A stretch of 64,000 bases of DNA from Aidingimonas halophila (GCF_900106955.1 NZ_FNNI01000002.1:1-64000), one strand, 5' to 3'. Shown: positions 35,662-44,652, numbered from the stretch's first letter. A program made the numbers and translations. The notes: a model not told the origin generated them from the letters alone.

Positions 35662-36788
35662 CGGACTGACACATAGCGCGGCAGATCGCCGTGGCTGAGT
35701 ACGAGCTGCCAGAGATTCAGATGGCGCGCCCGAAAGGCGCCGGCACAGCTCAACAGGTAATAGCGCCACATCCGGTAGAAGCGCTCGTCCAGCCCTTCGC
35801 TTTGTTGCAGATCCGGCCAGGCGGCGACGAAATTGTCGTACCAGCCCATCAGTGTGCGGTCGTAGTCCGGGCCGAAGTTGTGCCAGTCCTCGAGCACGAA
35901 CAGACCTTCCTTGGCCCGGGTGAGCTGAGCCTCGGCCGGGATCACGCCGCCAGGGAAAATGTATTTCGCGATCCAGCGGTCGGTGCCGCCGTGGCTGATG
36001 TTGCCGCCGATGGTGTGGACCAGCGCCAGGCCACCGGGCTTCAAGCGGGCCCGGGCCAGTTCGAAGAAGGCGCGAAAGTTCTTCGGCCCGACGTGTTCCA
36101 TCAGGCCGACACTCAGGACACGGTCGTATTGCCGGCAATCATTGGCCGCCTCGCGGTAGTCCTGCTGCCGAACGTCGACCGGCAGGCCTTCGCAAAGCCC
36201 TCTCGCGTACTCCACCTGCTCGCTGCTGATGTTGTAGCTGGTCACCTCGCATCCGTGCTCCGCGGCCAGAAACCGGGCCAGTTCGCCGAACCCTCCGCCC
36301 AGCTCAAGCACACGCATGCCCGGTTCCAGGTGCAGCTTGCGCGCAATGAGCTCCAGCTTCGCACGCTGGGCCTCATCCAGGGGCGCGTCGGCCCCGTCGG
36401 GGCCGTAATAGGCGCAAGTGTACTGCATGGTCGGCCCGAGCATCGCCTCGTAGAGCCGGTTCGAAAGATTATAGTGCTGCTCCGCGACCCGCCGCGAGCG
36501 CCATCGACTCTGCTCATTCCCGAGCCAGCTCAGCAATACCCGCCCGAGCATAGCCGGCGTGCGCACCTTGCGGTTCAGGCTGGCCCGGAGCATCCGGAAG
36601 AACAACTCGTCGAGCCGCTCGGTGTCCCACCAGCCGTCCATGTAGGCCTCCCCGGCGCCGAGCGTCCCCTCGGCCAGAACGCGCTGGTACAACCGCTCGT
36701 CGTAGACCTGGGGATCCCAGGGCCGCTCGCCGCCTACCTCGACGTCAGCGCTGCTCAGCAGTTCCGTGACTTGTTGTCTTGCTGACAT
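35658..36788 (-). CDS. Cyclopropane-fatty-acid synthase-like methyltransferase
   Basis: A 376-residue SAM-dependent methyltransferase of the CFA synthase family acting on unsaturated phospholipid acyl chains. The N-terminal domain includes LGAGEAYMDGWWDTERLDEL; the catalytic domain has HYNLSNRLYEAML, MQYTCAYY, VLELGGGFGELARFLA and SVGLMEHVGPKNFRAFF, with the bicarbonate-site region GGTDRWIAKYIFPGGVIP. The start at 36788 has GAGGGG six bases upstream; the frame extends to 37052 only through transposon debris. Coupled to the FAD oxidoreductase, it may be a 10-methylene-forming enzyme rather than a cyclopropane synthase. Confidence 0.9.
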   Translation of the reverse strand: MSARQQVTELLSSADVEVGGERPWDPQVYDERLYQRVLAEGTLGAGEAYMDGWWDTERLDELFFRMLRASLNRKVRTPAMLGRVLLSWLGNEQSRWRSRRVAEQHYNLSNRLYEAMLGPTMQYTCAYYGPDGADAPLDEAQRAKLELIARKLHLEPGMRVLELGGGFGELARFLAAEHGCEVTSYNISSEQVEYARGLCEGLPVDVRQQDYREAANDCRQYDRVLSVGLMEHVGPKNFRAFFELARARLKPGGLALVHTIGGNISHGGTDRWIAKYIFPGGVIPAEAQLTRAKEGLFVLEDWHNFGPDYDRTLMGWYDNFVAAWPDLQQSEGLDERFYRMWRYYLLSCAGAFRARHLNLWQLVLSHGDLPRYVSVR

Positions 36789-36877
36789 GCTTGTGCCCCT
36801 CGCAGGAATCGGATGGCCGGGTTCCGGCTGCAATAACCGTGCCACATTAGCCTTAATCAGAACTAGACCCAAGTTCG

Positions 36878-37300
36878 CAACGTTCCATTCTCCTCCGGAT
36901 CCGGACGTCCCTGGAAGTGGTGCAGATCGAGGGTGGTGAAGCCACCGTGGGCCTTCGTTAGCGTTGCAGTCGCCGCACTCGCAACAACGAAGGAGAACCT
37001 CACCGCTCTTACACCACTGGACGGGACACTGCTTGCCTATCGTTTCTGACAACCTAACGCAGGGATGACATCATGGCGAGTACGAGTCATTCGAACGCGC
37101 ACCACGCCCCAGGTCGGGCGATAGCTTCAGGAGGCACCGTCCAGCGGGAGTAACCCAGAACTGGCACGGCGCTATGGCATCACCGGTATGACCGCGCATG
37201 AACCGCCCCGGGTTTCCCGGAGTCCCGTTGGTTTGGATCACGCTGCAAGAACGGACCCCTGAAGTGGTTGATGGTACTGCGCTTCGATCGCCGCCGGCGG
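36878..37300. pseudogene. Transposon debris, including a transposase N-terminal remnant
   Basis: No intact gene lies in 36789-37436. On the plus strand from about 37151, the reading NPELARRYGITGMT resembles the N-terminal helix-turn-helix of IS481/IS3-type transposases, but it stops soon after. This marks the left edge of the island. Confidence 0.35.
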
Positions 37301-37436
37301 TCCGAACACCCGCGTATTATCCCAGACGTGCACGATCGGCGCCGCCCACGGCGGAATGAATCAGTGTTTCCCTAAGAAACTGCTGATCAATTCGTCTCTG
37401 AGCGGCTGAAGCGATCATGACGGCACATTCACCGCG

Positions 37437-37742
37437 TCAACGGTCACTTTCTGACCACGACGGTGGCCTTTTGCCCTGGCATCGTGTTGCAAGCACCAGG
37501 TTGGCCAAGCCGAACAGGGTGAACAACTGCACCTGGTTCTTGGCCAGCCCCTTGTAGCGAACCTTCCGGTAGCCGAAGAGGTTCTTGATGACATGAAACG
37601 GGTGCTCGACCTTGGCAAGGATGCTGGCCTTGCCCTTTTCGTATTTCAGCAGCAGCGTTTTCATTTTCACTGGGTTGTCTTCCATCTTCTTGATGGTGCC
37701 GCATTTGGCGGCGACACGCATCCCTGATCCCTTGCACCCCAA
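37437..37742 (-). pseudogene. IS5-family transposase C-terminal remnant
   Basis: The minus strand encodes KASILAKVEHPFHVIKNLFG then YRKVRYKGLAKNQVQLFTLF, the well-known C-terminal signature of IS5-family DDE transposases. Only about the last 80 residues remain; the DD part of the catalytic triad is missing and the end is altered. It is inactive. Confidence 0.85.
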
Positions 37743-37899
37743 AAGTGACCTTAGGTCAGTCCTTAGCTATGTCGATCGTCCGGCGAACTCCATCTCCGAT
37801 CGGGTTGTCACCGCAGGGCTTGTCCTTGCGCCCTCTCGAATACCGAGAAAGCCTAGGGATCACAGCATGAAAGAGTCCAAGAAAAACGCCGCACCCCCA

Positions 37900-38048
37900 T
37901 TTCATCACTTAGATTGTCCGGTTTTTGTCATTGCTCTTTCATCGATACAGAGTCAGGTTCGTGCGAGGCGTTGTTCTCCTTCGTCGTAGGGGTAGTCACC
38001 AGTCCCGCTCGCCGCTTGTCCTTCAGCCGGTAGCTCTCGCCCTTGATC
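37900..38048 (-). pseudogene. IS21-family IstB 3'-end remnant, copy 1
   Basis: Read on the minus strand, IKGESYRLKDKRRAGLV matches the C-terminus of IstB helper ATPases, followed by a short tail and the element end. The same roughly 150 bases recur at 49619-49771 with about 90% identity by eye. It is not part of the intact IS21 element at 52.4 kb, whose IstB ends differently. Confidence 0.65.
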
Positions 38049-38109
38049 CGACCCGCTGATTCTGGACACCGTGTTAAGCGAGTACAATCCGCTTATGAGG
38101 TGATCCACG

Positions 38110-38175
38110 ATGAGCAAGCAAAAGCGCAACCGCTATTCCGATGAGTTCAAGGCCGAAGCGCTGAAAAGAATTTAA
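38110..38175 (+). pseudogene. IS3-family OrfA 5' remnant
   Basis: The reading MSKQKRNRYSDEFKAEALKR is the typical start of an IS3-type OrfA, cut after 21 codons by a stop at the junction with the AT-richer mgtC region. The bases just before (GATTCTGGACACC) resemble an IS3-type terminal sequence. Confidence 0.6.
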
Positions 38176-38192
38176 TTTTTTGGTGCTCAGCA

Positions 38193-38672
38193 TTATGAGG
38201 GGTCATTGCGTATCAAGCGAGTAAAGAAAGGCACCACATACAGTACCACCCAAGCTAGAACCGTACACAACACCGCAGTCTGCTCGCGGCCCAGACCAAC
38301 GGCTACCCCTATGGCTGCCGTGAACCAAATACCAGCCGCCGTGGTAAGCCCTGTAACACCTTGGTCATCCTCGCCGGTGATGATGGTTCCAGCACACAGA
38401 AAGCCGATGCCGGTAATTACCCCCTGAATGACTCGACTCATCTCCGAATCCGAGATACCCGCTTGCTGCGGAATAAATATAAACAGAGCAGCCCCCATGC
38501 AAACCAACATATGGGTACGTATTCCAGCGGCCTTGCCACGCCGTTCTCGTTCAAGCCCAAGCACACCCCCCAGAAGTGCAGCGAACAGTAATCGAATCAC
38601 AACAACGATGAACTCACTAAAATCGTTAAAATCCGAAAACTCAGACATGATGGCATCTACGATAAGTTCCAT
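38193..38672 (-). CDS. MgtC/SapB-family membrane protein
   Basis: A 159-residue inner-membrane protein with about four helices. LLFAALLGGVLGLERERRGK and AAGIRTHMLVCMGAALFIFI are the family signature, followed by GFLCAGTIITGEDDQGVTGL and TTAAGIWFTAAIGVAVGLG. MgtC proteins modulate F-type ATPase and magnesium or phosphate homeostasis in pathogens; many environmental members are uncharacterised. This one has no long C-terminal domain. AGGAAC lies six bases before the ATG. It stands alone between IS debris and an AT-rich stretch. Confidence 0.9.
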   Translation of the reverse strand: MELIVDAIMSEFSDFNDFSEFIVVVIRLLFAALLGGVLGLERERRGKAAGIRTHMLVCMGAALFIFIPQQAGISDSEMSRVIQGVITGIGFLCAGTIITGEDDQGVTGLTTAAGIWFTAAIGVAVGLGREQTAVLCTVLAWVVLYVVPFFTRLIRNDPS

Positions 38673-39290
38673 CGTTTTGTTCCTGTAACCCTTGTGACTC
38701 GTGATTCATCTTTCACCTTGAGGACAAATTCGTGTTATTTTTAACAACAAACATCAGACACTCCAGATAAAAACGATAAAATTAATGTAGCTTTTTCGGG
38801 GCATTCTTCGTGATTTAATTGATTGCACCGTAGTCCAAATGACGCATGAAACACCTCCTCACCTCCTAACAATTCCTATGGTTGGACAAACATCTCTACG
38901 TGCCCTTATAATACTGCAATACTGCATACAATGAAGCCGCCCATTTGTAAAATCAGTATATCAAGCATGGTTGACACACATAACAATAAGCATCATGCCG
39001 ACTGCATAATACCGATGAGCTCAACAACTGAATTTTTCGGAAGGCCGGCTTTGGGTCGTTGTCTACTCCTGCAGTATAGCCTAACGTTCTTCATTCAGCC
39101 AAACTCGGACTTTGGTCACCTTCGCATATACGCTAAAACCTTTTCACAGTTTATCGAAGCCTGGGCAGTCAATTACCCAAGCGTCGATACATTAACATTT
39201 AAATTTTGATAGAAAAATTCGCCTGACACTGTTAATTACAATAACACCCACCACGGCACCTATTATAAGATCTGGATAGTTGTAGTCAGT
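38673..39290. other. AT-rich stretch without a supported gene
   Basis: Base composition drops clearly compared with the left half of the window. A 92-codon frame (38931-39209, plus) has no ribosome binding site, mixed composition and no recognisable motif. I saw no clear riboswitch fold before mgtC, though magnesium-sensing leaders occur upstream of some mgtC genes. Confidence 0.4.
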
Positions 39291-39458
39291 CTAGGCAACG
39301 AGTTCTCCCACAAGGATAAAACCCAGGTTGATAACCACATAATTCACCAAAAACAGGCTCTTCGACGTTTGATGAAGATCGACCTGATTGGCAGTCAAGT
39401 GGGCCATCTGTCGGATCAGGAAAAGTCCATATAAAACGACGAAAAACCGGTTTTTCAT
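39291..39458 (-). CDS. Small membrane protein, 55 residues
   Basis: An ATG at 39458 opens 55 codons ending in TAG, encoding MKNRFFVVLYGLFLIRQMAH onward with two hydrophobic segments (FFVVLYGLFLI and LFLVNYVVINLGFILVGELV). It starts four bases after the stop of the 152-residue membrane protein, with AGGTGA overlapping that stop, so translation is probably coupled. No family is recognised; a two-gene membrane operon is likely. Confidence 0.6.
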   Translation of the reverse strand: MKNRFFVVLYGLFLIRQMAHLTANQVDLHQTSKSLFLVNYVVINLGFILVGELVA

Positions 39459-39462
39459 TCAC

Positions 39463-39921
39463 CTATTTATCATCATCACGAGTCAACCTCTGATAGACAC
39501 CAAGACCGACCACCACCAAAACGGCTGAAATCAACAAAAAAGTAGGGTAGATCAATTTAGTAATATCTTTTGTCCCGGCGTCAAACACGAACACCAAGGA
39601 TTCTAGACTTATAGCAATAGCTATTATTACGAGAAATTTTAACAAAGCCTCTCTCTGTTTTGCAGGCGACTTTGTAGAGCTACTACTAAAAACCTCTTCC
39701 TCCAACAAGAACTTTGACACATCAAAGACAGCCATTCCAATTACGATCAAGCCGATAGCATTAAGAAGGGATGCAACAAGCAAGGTTCTTTCATGTGCCG
39801 AGAGCCATATATCCCATAAGGCAACACCTATCATTGTGAGACTTATAACGCCCAAGCTCAAGCAGATGATTCCATAAACAGCACGCCCTATTAAATCAGA
39901 AATATTTTTCGCCTTATTCAT
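39463..39921 (-). CDS. Uncharacterised four-helix membrane protein
   Basis: A 152-residue protein with four strongly hydrophobic segments (YGIICLSLGVISLTMIGVAL, LLVASLLNAIGLIVIGMAVF, LLKFLVIIAIAISLESLVFV, TFLLISAVLVVVGLGVY). Between helices 2 and 3 there is a polar linker with SSSSTKSPAKQREAL. GGAGGA lies directly before the ATG. Lower GC than the left half suggests acquisition. No function assigned. Confidence 0.72.
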   Translation of the reverse strand: MNKAKNISDLIGRAVYGIICLSLGVISLTMIGVALWDIWLSAHERTLLVASLLNAIGLIVIGMAVFDVSKFLLEEEVFSSSSTKSPAKQREALLKFLVIIAIAISLESLVFVFDAGTKDITKLIYPTFLLISAVLVVVGLGVYQRLTRDDDK

Positions 39922-40032
39922 TTCTCCTCCGACCTGTCGATTGATTTTCTGGCAGATGTTACCGCTAGCAGGTATTAGACAGTATGCTCGTATCGTGAAA
40001 GCCTAGGTTAGCGAAATTGGTTTAGATGCATC

Positions 40033-40204
40033 CATCGATGGTACGCGATGTGGCGCACCAAAGCATCGTTGATATACCGTCGTACGAAAAACTTGAGAGC
40101 GGTACAGCTACTCTTGGGTCATACGAAGCCGGAAAGCCCCGTCAGATACCTTGGGATAGAGGTAGATGATGCCCTTGGACATGGCTGAGCAGATGGAAGT
40201 TTAA
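40033..40204 (+). pseudogene. Tyrosine recombinase (integrase) C-terminal remnant, frameshifted
   Basis: The plus strand reads HRWYAMWRTKASLIYRRTKN, then LRAVQLLLGHTKPESPVRYL and GIEVDDAL, the C-terminal catalytic region of a phage-type integrase with the LLGHT box and the nucleophile Tyr in VRYLG. After GIEVDDAL an extra G near 40177 shifts the frame; read one base on, it ends DMAEQMEV and TAA. Everything upstream is lost. A strong hairpin follows at once. Confidence 0.8.
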
Positions 40205-40211
40205 TAAGGAC

Positions 40212-40240
40212 TAACGACGGCCTGAGGAGGGCCGTCGTTA
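40212..40240 (+). terminator. Hairpin after the integrase remnant
   Basis: TAACGACGGCC (40212-40222) and GGCCGTCGTTA (40230-40240) form an 11-bp perfect stem around TGAGGAG, eight bases after the old integrase stop. It is most simply its terminator; a role as a recombination site cannot be excluded. Confidence 0.5.
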
Positions 40241-40673
40241 TCCGGCCAGGAGCTGTCTTTAAGCAAGACTTAATGTATCAATACGCTAATACTCATTAAC
40301 TTTGTAGATCTAGCGAAGTCCAATTGTAAAAAATACCACGTTAAGAGACTTTGCCTATTAGGGCTTAATCGTCGCATCTATGTATTTTCAATTACTATTC
40401 GTAAACATATGTTCGTTCAATTTACATAAAGCTTCAGCATGACTGATATACCAGAACCCAATGGCATGGTACTTTGGAATGCCCCTACGCAAAAGAAAAG
40501 AGCGCCTGCATGGCATTCCCACGGAAATAATCAAGAAGCGCGCTCGACAAACTGAGACCGCCGCTGCCAACATGGCCCAATAGGCCTTTGACAAATTCAG
40601 TCGGAGTTTAGATGCCTCGCGACCGGATCCCGCGCCCTGGCCAACGCCTAAACCTATTAACTGTAGCTCGCCT
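40241..40673. other. Gap with a possible short gene fragment
   Basis: A plus-strand reading near 40460-40582 (MAWYFGMPLRKRKERLHGIP onward, ending NMAQ) is lysine/arginine-rich and ends in TAG, but it has no ribosome binding site. A 98-codon minus frame covers the same bases. Neither is supported as a gene. Confidence 0.3.
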
Positions 40674-42761
40674 ATGCCCAACACCCATTACAGTGATGCC
40701 GAAATCGCTGCCGCCCTTGAGGCTTGTGCAAGTGAACCGGTGCATATCCCTGGTGCCATCCAGCCGATGGGCTGCCTGGTGAGCCTGGATGCTGACATGG
40801 GCCGGATTCGCCAGGTCAGTGCCAATATCGAGGATTACCTAGGTATCAGCGTTACGGATGTCCTGGTTGGCCACCCCAGGGAAATACTGGGCGACGAGTT
40901 GATGGATCTTCTGGAAACTGAACTGGTGAAGCAGGACAACTCTGCTTCCGTTCTCACCGCCACCGCCCAGGGCGACGTGGAGGGCAAACGACGCCGCTAC
41001 CATGTGGTGGCCTACCCCAGTGGCGACGATGCTTTCGTCGTGGAACTGGAATACCAGATGTGCCCGGATGGGCATCGCCTGCTGGATCAGGTGAACGACT
41101 GGCTGGTCGAAGTGGGGAAAATCGATGACATCGATACCCTTCTTGATACCCTGACGCGAAGGATACAGGAGTGGGCCGGCCATGAGCGGGTGATGGTCTA
41201 CCGTTTCGACGAGAATTGGAACGGCCGCGTGATCGCAGAGACCCGCCTGCCCGTAGCAGAGAGCTATCTCGATCATTACTTTCCGGCCAGTGACATTCCC
41301 GCCCAGGTGCGCCGACTCTACGACATGAACAGGGTGCGTAGCATTCCAGATGCCTTGGCACCAGCGGTTCCCTTGGTGCCGCCCTGTAGCCCAGAGGAGA
41401 GGGCACCACTGGATATGTCCCGGGGGGTGCTACGTGCCGTCGCGCCGATACATCAGGAGTACCTCACCAACATGGGGGTCGGCGCCTCTTTGTCGATAGC
41501 TATGCACGAGCAGGGGAAACTCTGGGGCCTGCTGGCCTGTCACGGTCTGGAACCCAGGCCACTGGAGGCTGACCTACGTGATGCGCTGTGCGCCCTGGTT
41601 CAAATCGCCATGCAGCGGCTGATGGTATTGCGCACTCGAGCCGACACCCGTCTCCTTCACGGCATCCACGACAGCAACGAGATTCTATCCGATGAGAGTG
41701 GGCGCCTTCTCGGTCCGGAAAGCCTGATCCAGGCTCACGGTGGACAATGGCTAGAGCTGCTGGAAGCCAGTGGTATCGCCCTGGTCACAGGGAATAAGAG
41801 CAGCGGCCTGGGCGCCCTGCCGACCGAGGAGAACCTGGTCGCCATGGCCGACTGGCTGAGCCGCCACCAGCGTCACGACACCCCCTGGCACACTCAGACA
41901 CTAGCAAAGACAGCGCTGGCGCCCTGGCAGGAAGGCGATCTCTGCGGCTTGCTCGCTATGGCCCTGCCCACTGAGACAACCCACTGGTTGATGCTGTTTC
42001 GCCGCGAGCATCGATACAGCAGGCGCTGGGCAGGCGAGCCCGAGGACACGCCCATGGTCAGGAACGGGCAACTGGTCATGACGCCACGCCGCTCCTTTAC
42101 CCAATGGCAGGAGGAAGTCAGGGGCCGCAGCCGCGTCTGGCGCGCTATCGAGTGCCGATCCATCGGCGATCTCGCTAAGAACTTGGCCGTCCTGACCGCC
42201 AGCCATGAGATCTCCCAGCTCAATGAAAAACTTCATCAGGCCAACCGGCAGCTCAAGAACATGGCCTACAATGATGGCCTGACCGGTACCTGGAACCGCT
42301 ACCGCATGGAGCAAGCGCTCGACGCAGAGCTCAACGATGCCGAGCGCCATGACAGGCCCTTCTCAGTACTACTGTTCGACATTGATCACTTCAAGCACTT
42401 TAACGACACCTACGGTCATGAGGCAGGCGATCAAGTGCTAATGACGCTATCCAGTGTTCTGCAGAACATTCTACGTCCCACCGACAACCTGGGCCGCTGG
42501 GGCGGCGAGGAGTTTTTGGTGCTGGCCAGCGATTGCGACCTCATCGGGGGCTTACATCTCGCCGAACGTCTCAGGCAGAGCGCCGAGGCATTGGACCTGG
42601 GCAAGCTGGGCGGGGTAACCATTAGCATTGGCGTGGCCTCCTGGCGACGCGGCAACAGTCGCAAGAGCCTGGTCGCCCGGGCTGACCAAGCGATGTACGA
42701 GGCCAAGGAAGAGGGCCGCAACCAAGTGAAGGCTGAAGCATCGAGCACCATTCCCCCTTGA
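40674..42761 (+). CDS. bphP: Bacteriophytochrome diguanylate cyclase (PAS-GAF-PHY-GGDEF)
   Basis: A 695-residue red/far-red light sensor making cyclic di-GMP. Cys18 in EACASEPVHIPGAIQPMG occupies the biliverdin-attachment position of bacteriophytochromes. The PAS and GAF domains follow, with the chromophore-pocket motif FPASDIPAQVRRLYDMNRVR, then a PHY region and a coiled linker. The C-terminal GGDEF domain has FDIDHFKHFNDTYGHEAGDQ and RWGGEEFLVLA, so the active site is GGEEF, with an inhibitory RxxD (RPTD) five residues before it. The histidine kinase found in many phytochromes is replaced by the cyclase. bphO downstream provides biliverdin. Confidence 0.95.
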   Translation: MPNTHYSDAEIAAALEACASEPVHIPGAIQPMGCLVSLDADMGRIRQVSANIEDYLGISVTDVLVGHPREILGDELMDLLETELVKQDNSASVLTATAQGDVEGKRRRYHVVAYPSGDDAFVVELEYQMCPDGHRLLDQVNDWLVEVGKIDDIDTLLDTLTRRIQEWAGHERVMVYRFDENWNGRVIAETRLPVAESYLDHYFPASDIPAQVRRLYDMNRVRSIPDALAPAVPLVPPCSPEERAPLDMSRGVLRAVAPIHQEYLTNMGVGASLSIAMHEQGKLWGLLACHGLEPRPLEADLRDALCALVQIAMQRLMVLRTRADTRLLHGIHDSNEILSDESGRLLGPESLIQAHGGQWLELLEASGIALVTGNKSSGLGALPTEENLVAMADWLSRHQRHDTPWHTQTLAKTALAPWQEGDLCGLLAMALPTETTHWLMLFRREHRYSRRWAGEPEDTPMVRNGQLVMTPRRSFTQWQEEVRGRSRVWRAIECRSIGDLAKNLAVLTASHEISQLNEKLHQANRQLKNMAYNDGLTGTWNRYRMEQALDAELNDAERHDRPFSVLLFDIDHFKHFNDTYGHEAGDQVLMTLSSVLQNILRPTDNLGRWGGEEFLVLASDCDLIGGLHLAERLRQSAEALDLGKLGGVTISIGVASWRRGNSRKSLVARADQAMYEAKEEGRNQVKAEASSTIPP

Positions 42762-42929
42762 TTCAAGGCAAAACAAACCCCGTCCAGCCATCGACGGACC
42801 CAAACTTATCAGCACTCGCAAATTCCCCAACTGACAGCAGCCACTTCATTTTCACCGTTTGGCTACACTTAAAGCGGCATATTGGCTCTTCTGCGGATGC
42901 TTGCATATATGTTCACGCGTGGAGGCGCT

Positions 42930-43568
42930 ATGGATTCCCCAATGCTGGTACAGCTGCGTGAGCAAACCCGGCCAGCCCATCTTGCCCTGGAATCTCAGCC
43001 ATTACTGCAAAGGCTATTGTCCAGTCGGTTGACAGAAACAGATTACGGCCAGCTACTGCAATCTATGTTGGCGTTTTACCAATCCCTGGAGCCGGTACTA
43101 GTTACCGCTACAACAGCCCTTCTCGCGCAACATCCAGATCCGAATTATCGATATCTGCCTCGTGAACCTTTACTGGCCAGTGACTGCCGAGCGCTGGGCT
43201 GTGTTTCTTCAGGTTTCATTCATTCCCCAATAGAACTCCGGCTGAACGGCAGTGGTGCTTATTTTTTGGGGATACTCTATGTGATTGAGGGGTCTACCCA
43301 GGGCGGCCGGTTTATTGCCAAACACCTGGCTGACACCTTGGGTGTAGGTGAGAATTCAGGTGCCAGCTTTTTTAATATTCACCAAAGTAACAACTCCTGG
43401 AAAGCTTTTCGTTGTTGGTTGCACAGGGGGCTGGAGCGCCATTACCAGGATGACATCAAAAGCGTTATTGAAGGGGCTAATATGACGTTTTCTGCTTTAC
43501 ATGCCCACCTTGACCAATGGCAGCGTCTCAACCCGTTTTTTTCGTCTAACAACTTCCAGGCTGAGTGA
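42930..43568 (+). CDS. bphO: Biliverdin-producing heme oxygenase
   Basis: A 212-residue heme oxygenase that opens heme to biliverdin, the phytochrome chromophore. LREQTRPAHLALESQPLL near residue 10 carries the proximal His, and YFLGILYVIEGSTQGGRFIA is the distal helix with its glycines. GGAGG precedes the ATG at 42930; upstream ATGs in frame lack a ribosome binding site. It lies 168 bases after bphP in the same direction, the usual bphP-bphO arrangement (here in reversed order from some species). Confidence 0.92.
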   Translation: MDSPMLVQLREQTRPAHLALESQPLLQRLLSSRLTETDYGQLLQSMLAFYQSLEPVLVTATTALLAQHPDPNYRYLPREPLLASDCRALGCVSSGFIHSPIELRLNGSGAYFLGILYVIEGSTQGGRFIAKHLADTLGVGENSGASFFNIHQSNNSWKAFRCWLHRGLERHYQDDIKSVIEGANMTFSALHAHLDQWQRLNPFFSSNNFQAE

Positions 43569-43944
43569 TTTACACCAATCAAGGCTTCTTGATAGAGAGT
43601 TTCCCAGTTCTGATACTACTGTGCCCCATTAGCAAAATAGCGGATCGTTTCGAGCAGACTTAGCAATGGCACTGAGTATTAGCTATAGCCTGCCTGATAA
43701 GTCAGATGTTAAATTTAGACATAGAGGTCACCTTACGTATGGAGGGGCACAAAGGTTAACGTCTGTGCTTACGAGGAAAAGCTAGACTTAAAGGTTCACC
43801 TTCTCTGCACTATCCGGGTACTTTGATATTTCCCTTCATGCTCATTTCCACTGACAGCTAACCAGCTCAGGCATAAAAATTAGCATTTTGCTTCCAAATC
43901 CATAGACCGCCCGTTTGGACCCGTTGCTAAACAGCAATCTAAGC
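43569..43944. other. Gap after bphO without a recognisable gene
   Basis: No open frame with coding character was found on either strand. The sequence is mixed in composition and leads to the KaiC fragment. Confidence 0.4.
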
Positions 43945-44145
43945 ATGACCTGCACCCACGACCCACGCTTCCTCACCGGAGTTGCCGGCCTCGATCAAAT
44001 ACTTCATGGGGGGTTGATACCACGGCGGGCTTACCTAATTCGGGGTGGCCCTAGGTCTGGCAAGGCCACGCTTGGCATTCTGAATCGCCCCGAGATTTTT
44101 AGACACTACCTGATCTTATACTTGGGGTTTGAGAGGGTTGCCTGA
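43945..44145 (+). pseudogene. KaiC/RAD55-like ATPase N-terminal fragment
   Basis: The first 40 residues match the start of KaiC-domain proteins (RFLTGVAGLDQILHGGLIPR, RAYLIRGGPRSGKATLG), but the P-loop is altered: GGPRSGKAT replaces the usual GGPGSGKTT. The frame ends after 66 codons, where a full protein would have 450 or more. KaiC-like genes often accompany bacteriophytochromes and light-sensing kinases, so this is probably the broken third gene of that module. Confidence 0.7.
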
Positions 44146-44227
44146 GTGGTCAATTTGAGTTCTGGAAAAATTTTTACCTAATGACTCAGCATTACATTAG
44201 CTTTTATTAATTGTCCGCTTTGGGTCG

Positions 44228-44649
44228 TTAGCGGTCGAAATTGCCCCCTTCAGTAGATTGGGATTGCTTTCCAGCACGCATTTCACGGTTCGTCCTCCCC
44301 GCCAACTTTTCCAGATCAGTGACACAAACGGTCTGGTCTGCTCGTCTCCGCATCCCATCCTCCAGTAGCGCCATGCTCAGCTTCTCGCGATCGCAGAGAA
44401 CGTCACACACGACGTCTTCGGGAACAGGCCATGCATCTCGCTGTGGCTGCGTACCAGGGCCCTCGCTGCTTCATCGTGTTCGATGCGACTGGCGATACCT
44501 TTGGCGAAGTACAGCTTGCTGTCGTCGCTGACCTCGGCGCCGTAGAGGTTATTGAGTCGGTCGATGATCTCGGCCAGGCGCTGTTTCTCGGAATCGTGTA
44601 GCTTGCCTGAGCCCACCTCGGTGACCGGGGTGAGGCCGTAGTCGCCCTC
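44228..44649 (-). pseudogene. Type I restriction HsdR C-terminal remnant
   Basis: The minus strand reads EGDYGLTPVTEVGSGKLHDS, EKQRLAEIIDRLNNLYGAEV and SDDSKLYFAKGIASRIEHDE, matching the C-terminal region of HsdR. After MHGLFPK the frame shifts and continues as DREKLSMALLEDGMRRRADQ, LEKLAGRTNREMRAG. The N-terminal nuclease and helicase domains are absent, and a TAA lies just upstream. It shows that a type I system once stood here. Confidence 0.7.
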
Positions 44650-44652
44650 GGT

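Noticed and set aside
34087-35676. 529-codon plus-strand frame
   Set aside because: Shadow of the FAD oxidoreductase gene, typical of GC-rich DNA; no domain recognised.
38673-38900. Magnesium-sensing leader upstream of the MgtC-like gene
   Set aside because: Known for some mgtC/mgtA genes, but I could not find a convincing fold or terminator here.
38931-39209. 92-codon frame in the AT-rich gap
   Set aside because: No ribosome binding site, no motif, uneven composition.
40388-40684. 98-codon minus-strand frame
   Set aside because: Overlaps the bphP start, no ribosome binding site, no motif.
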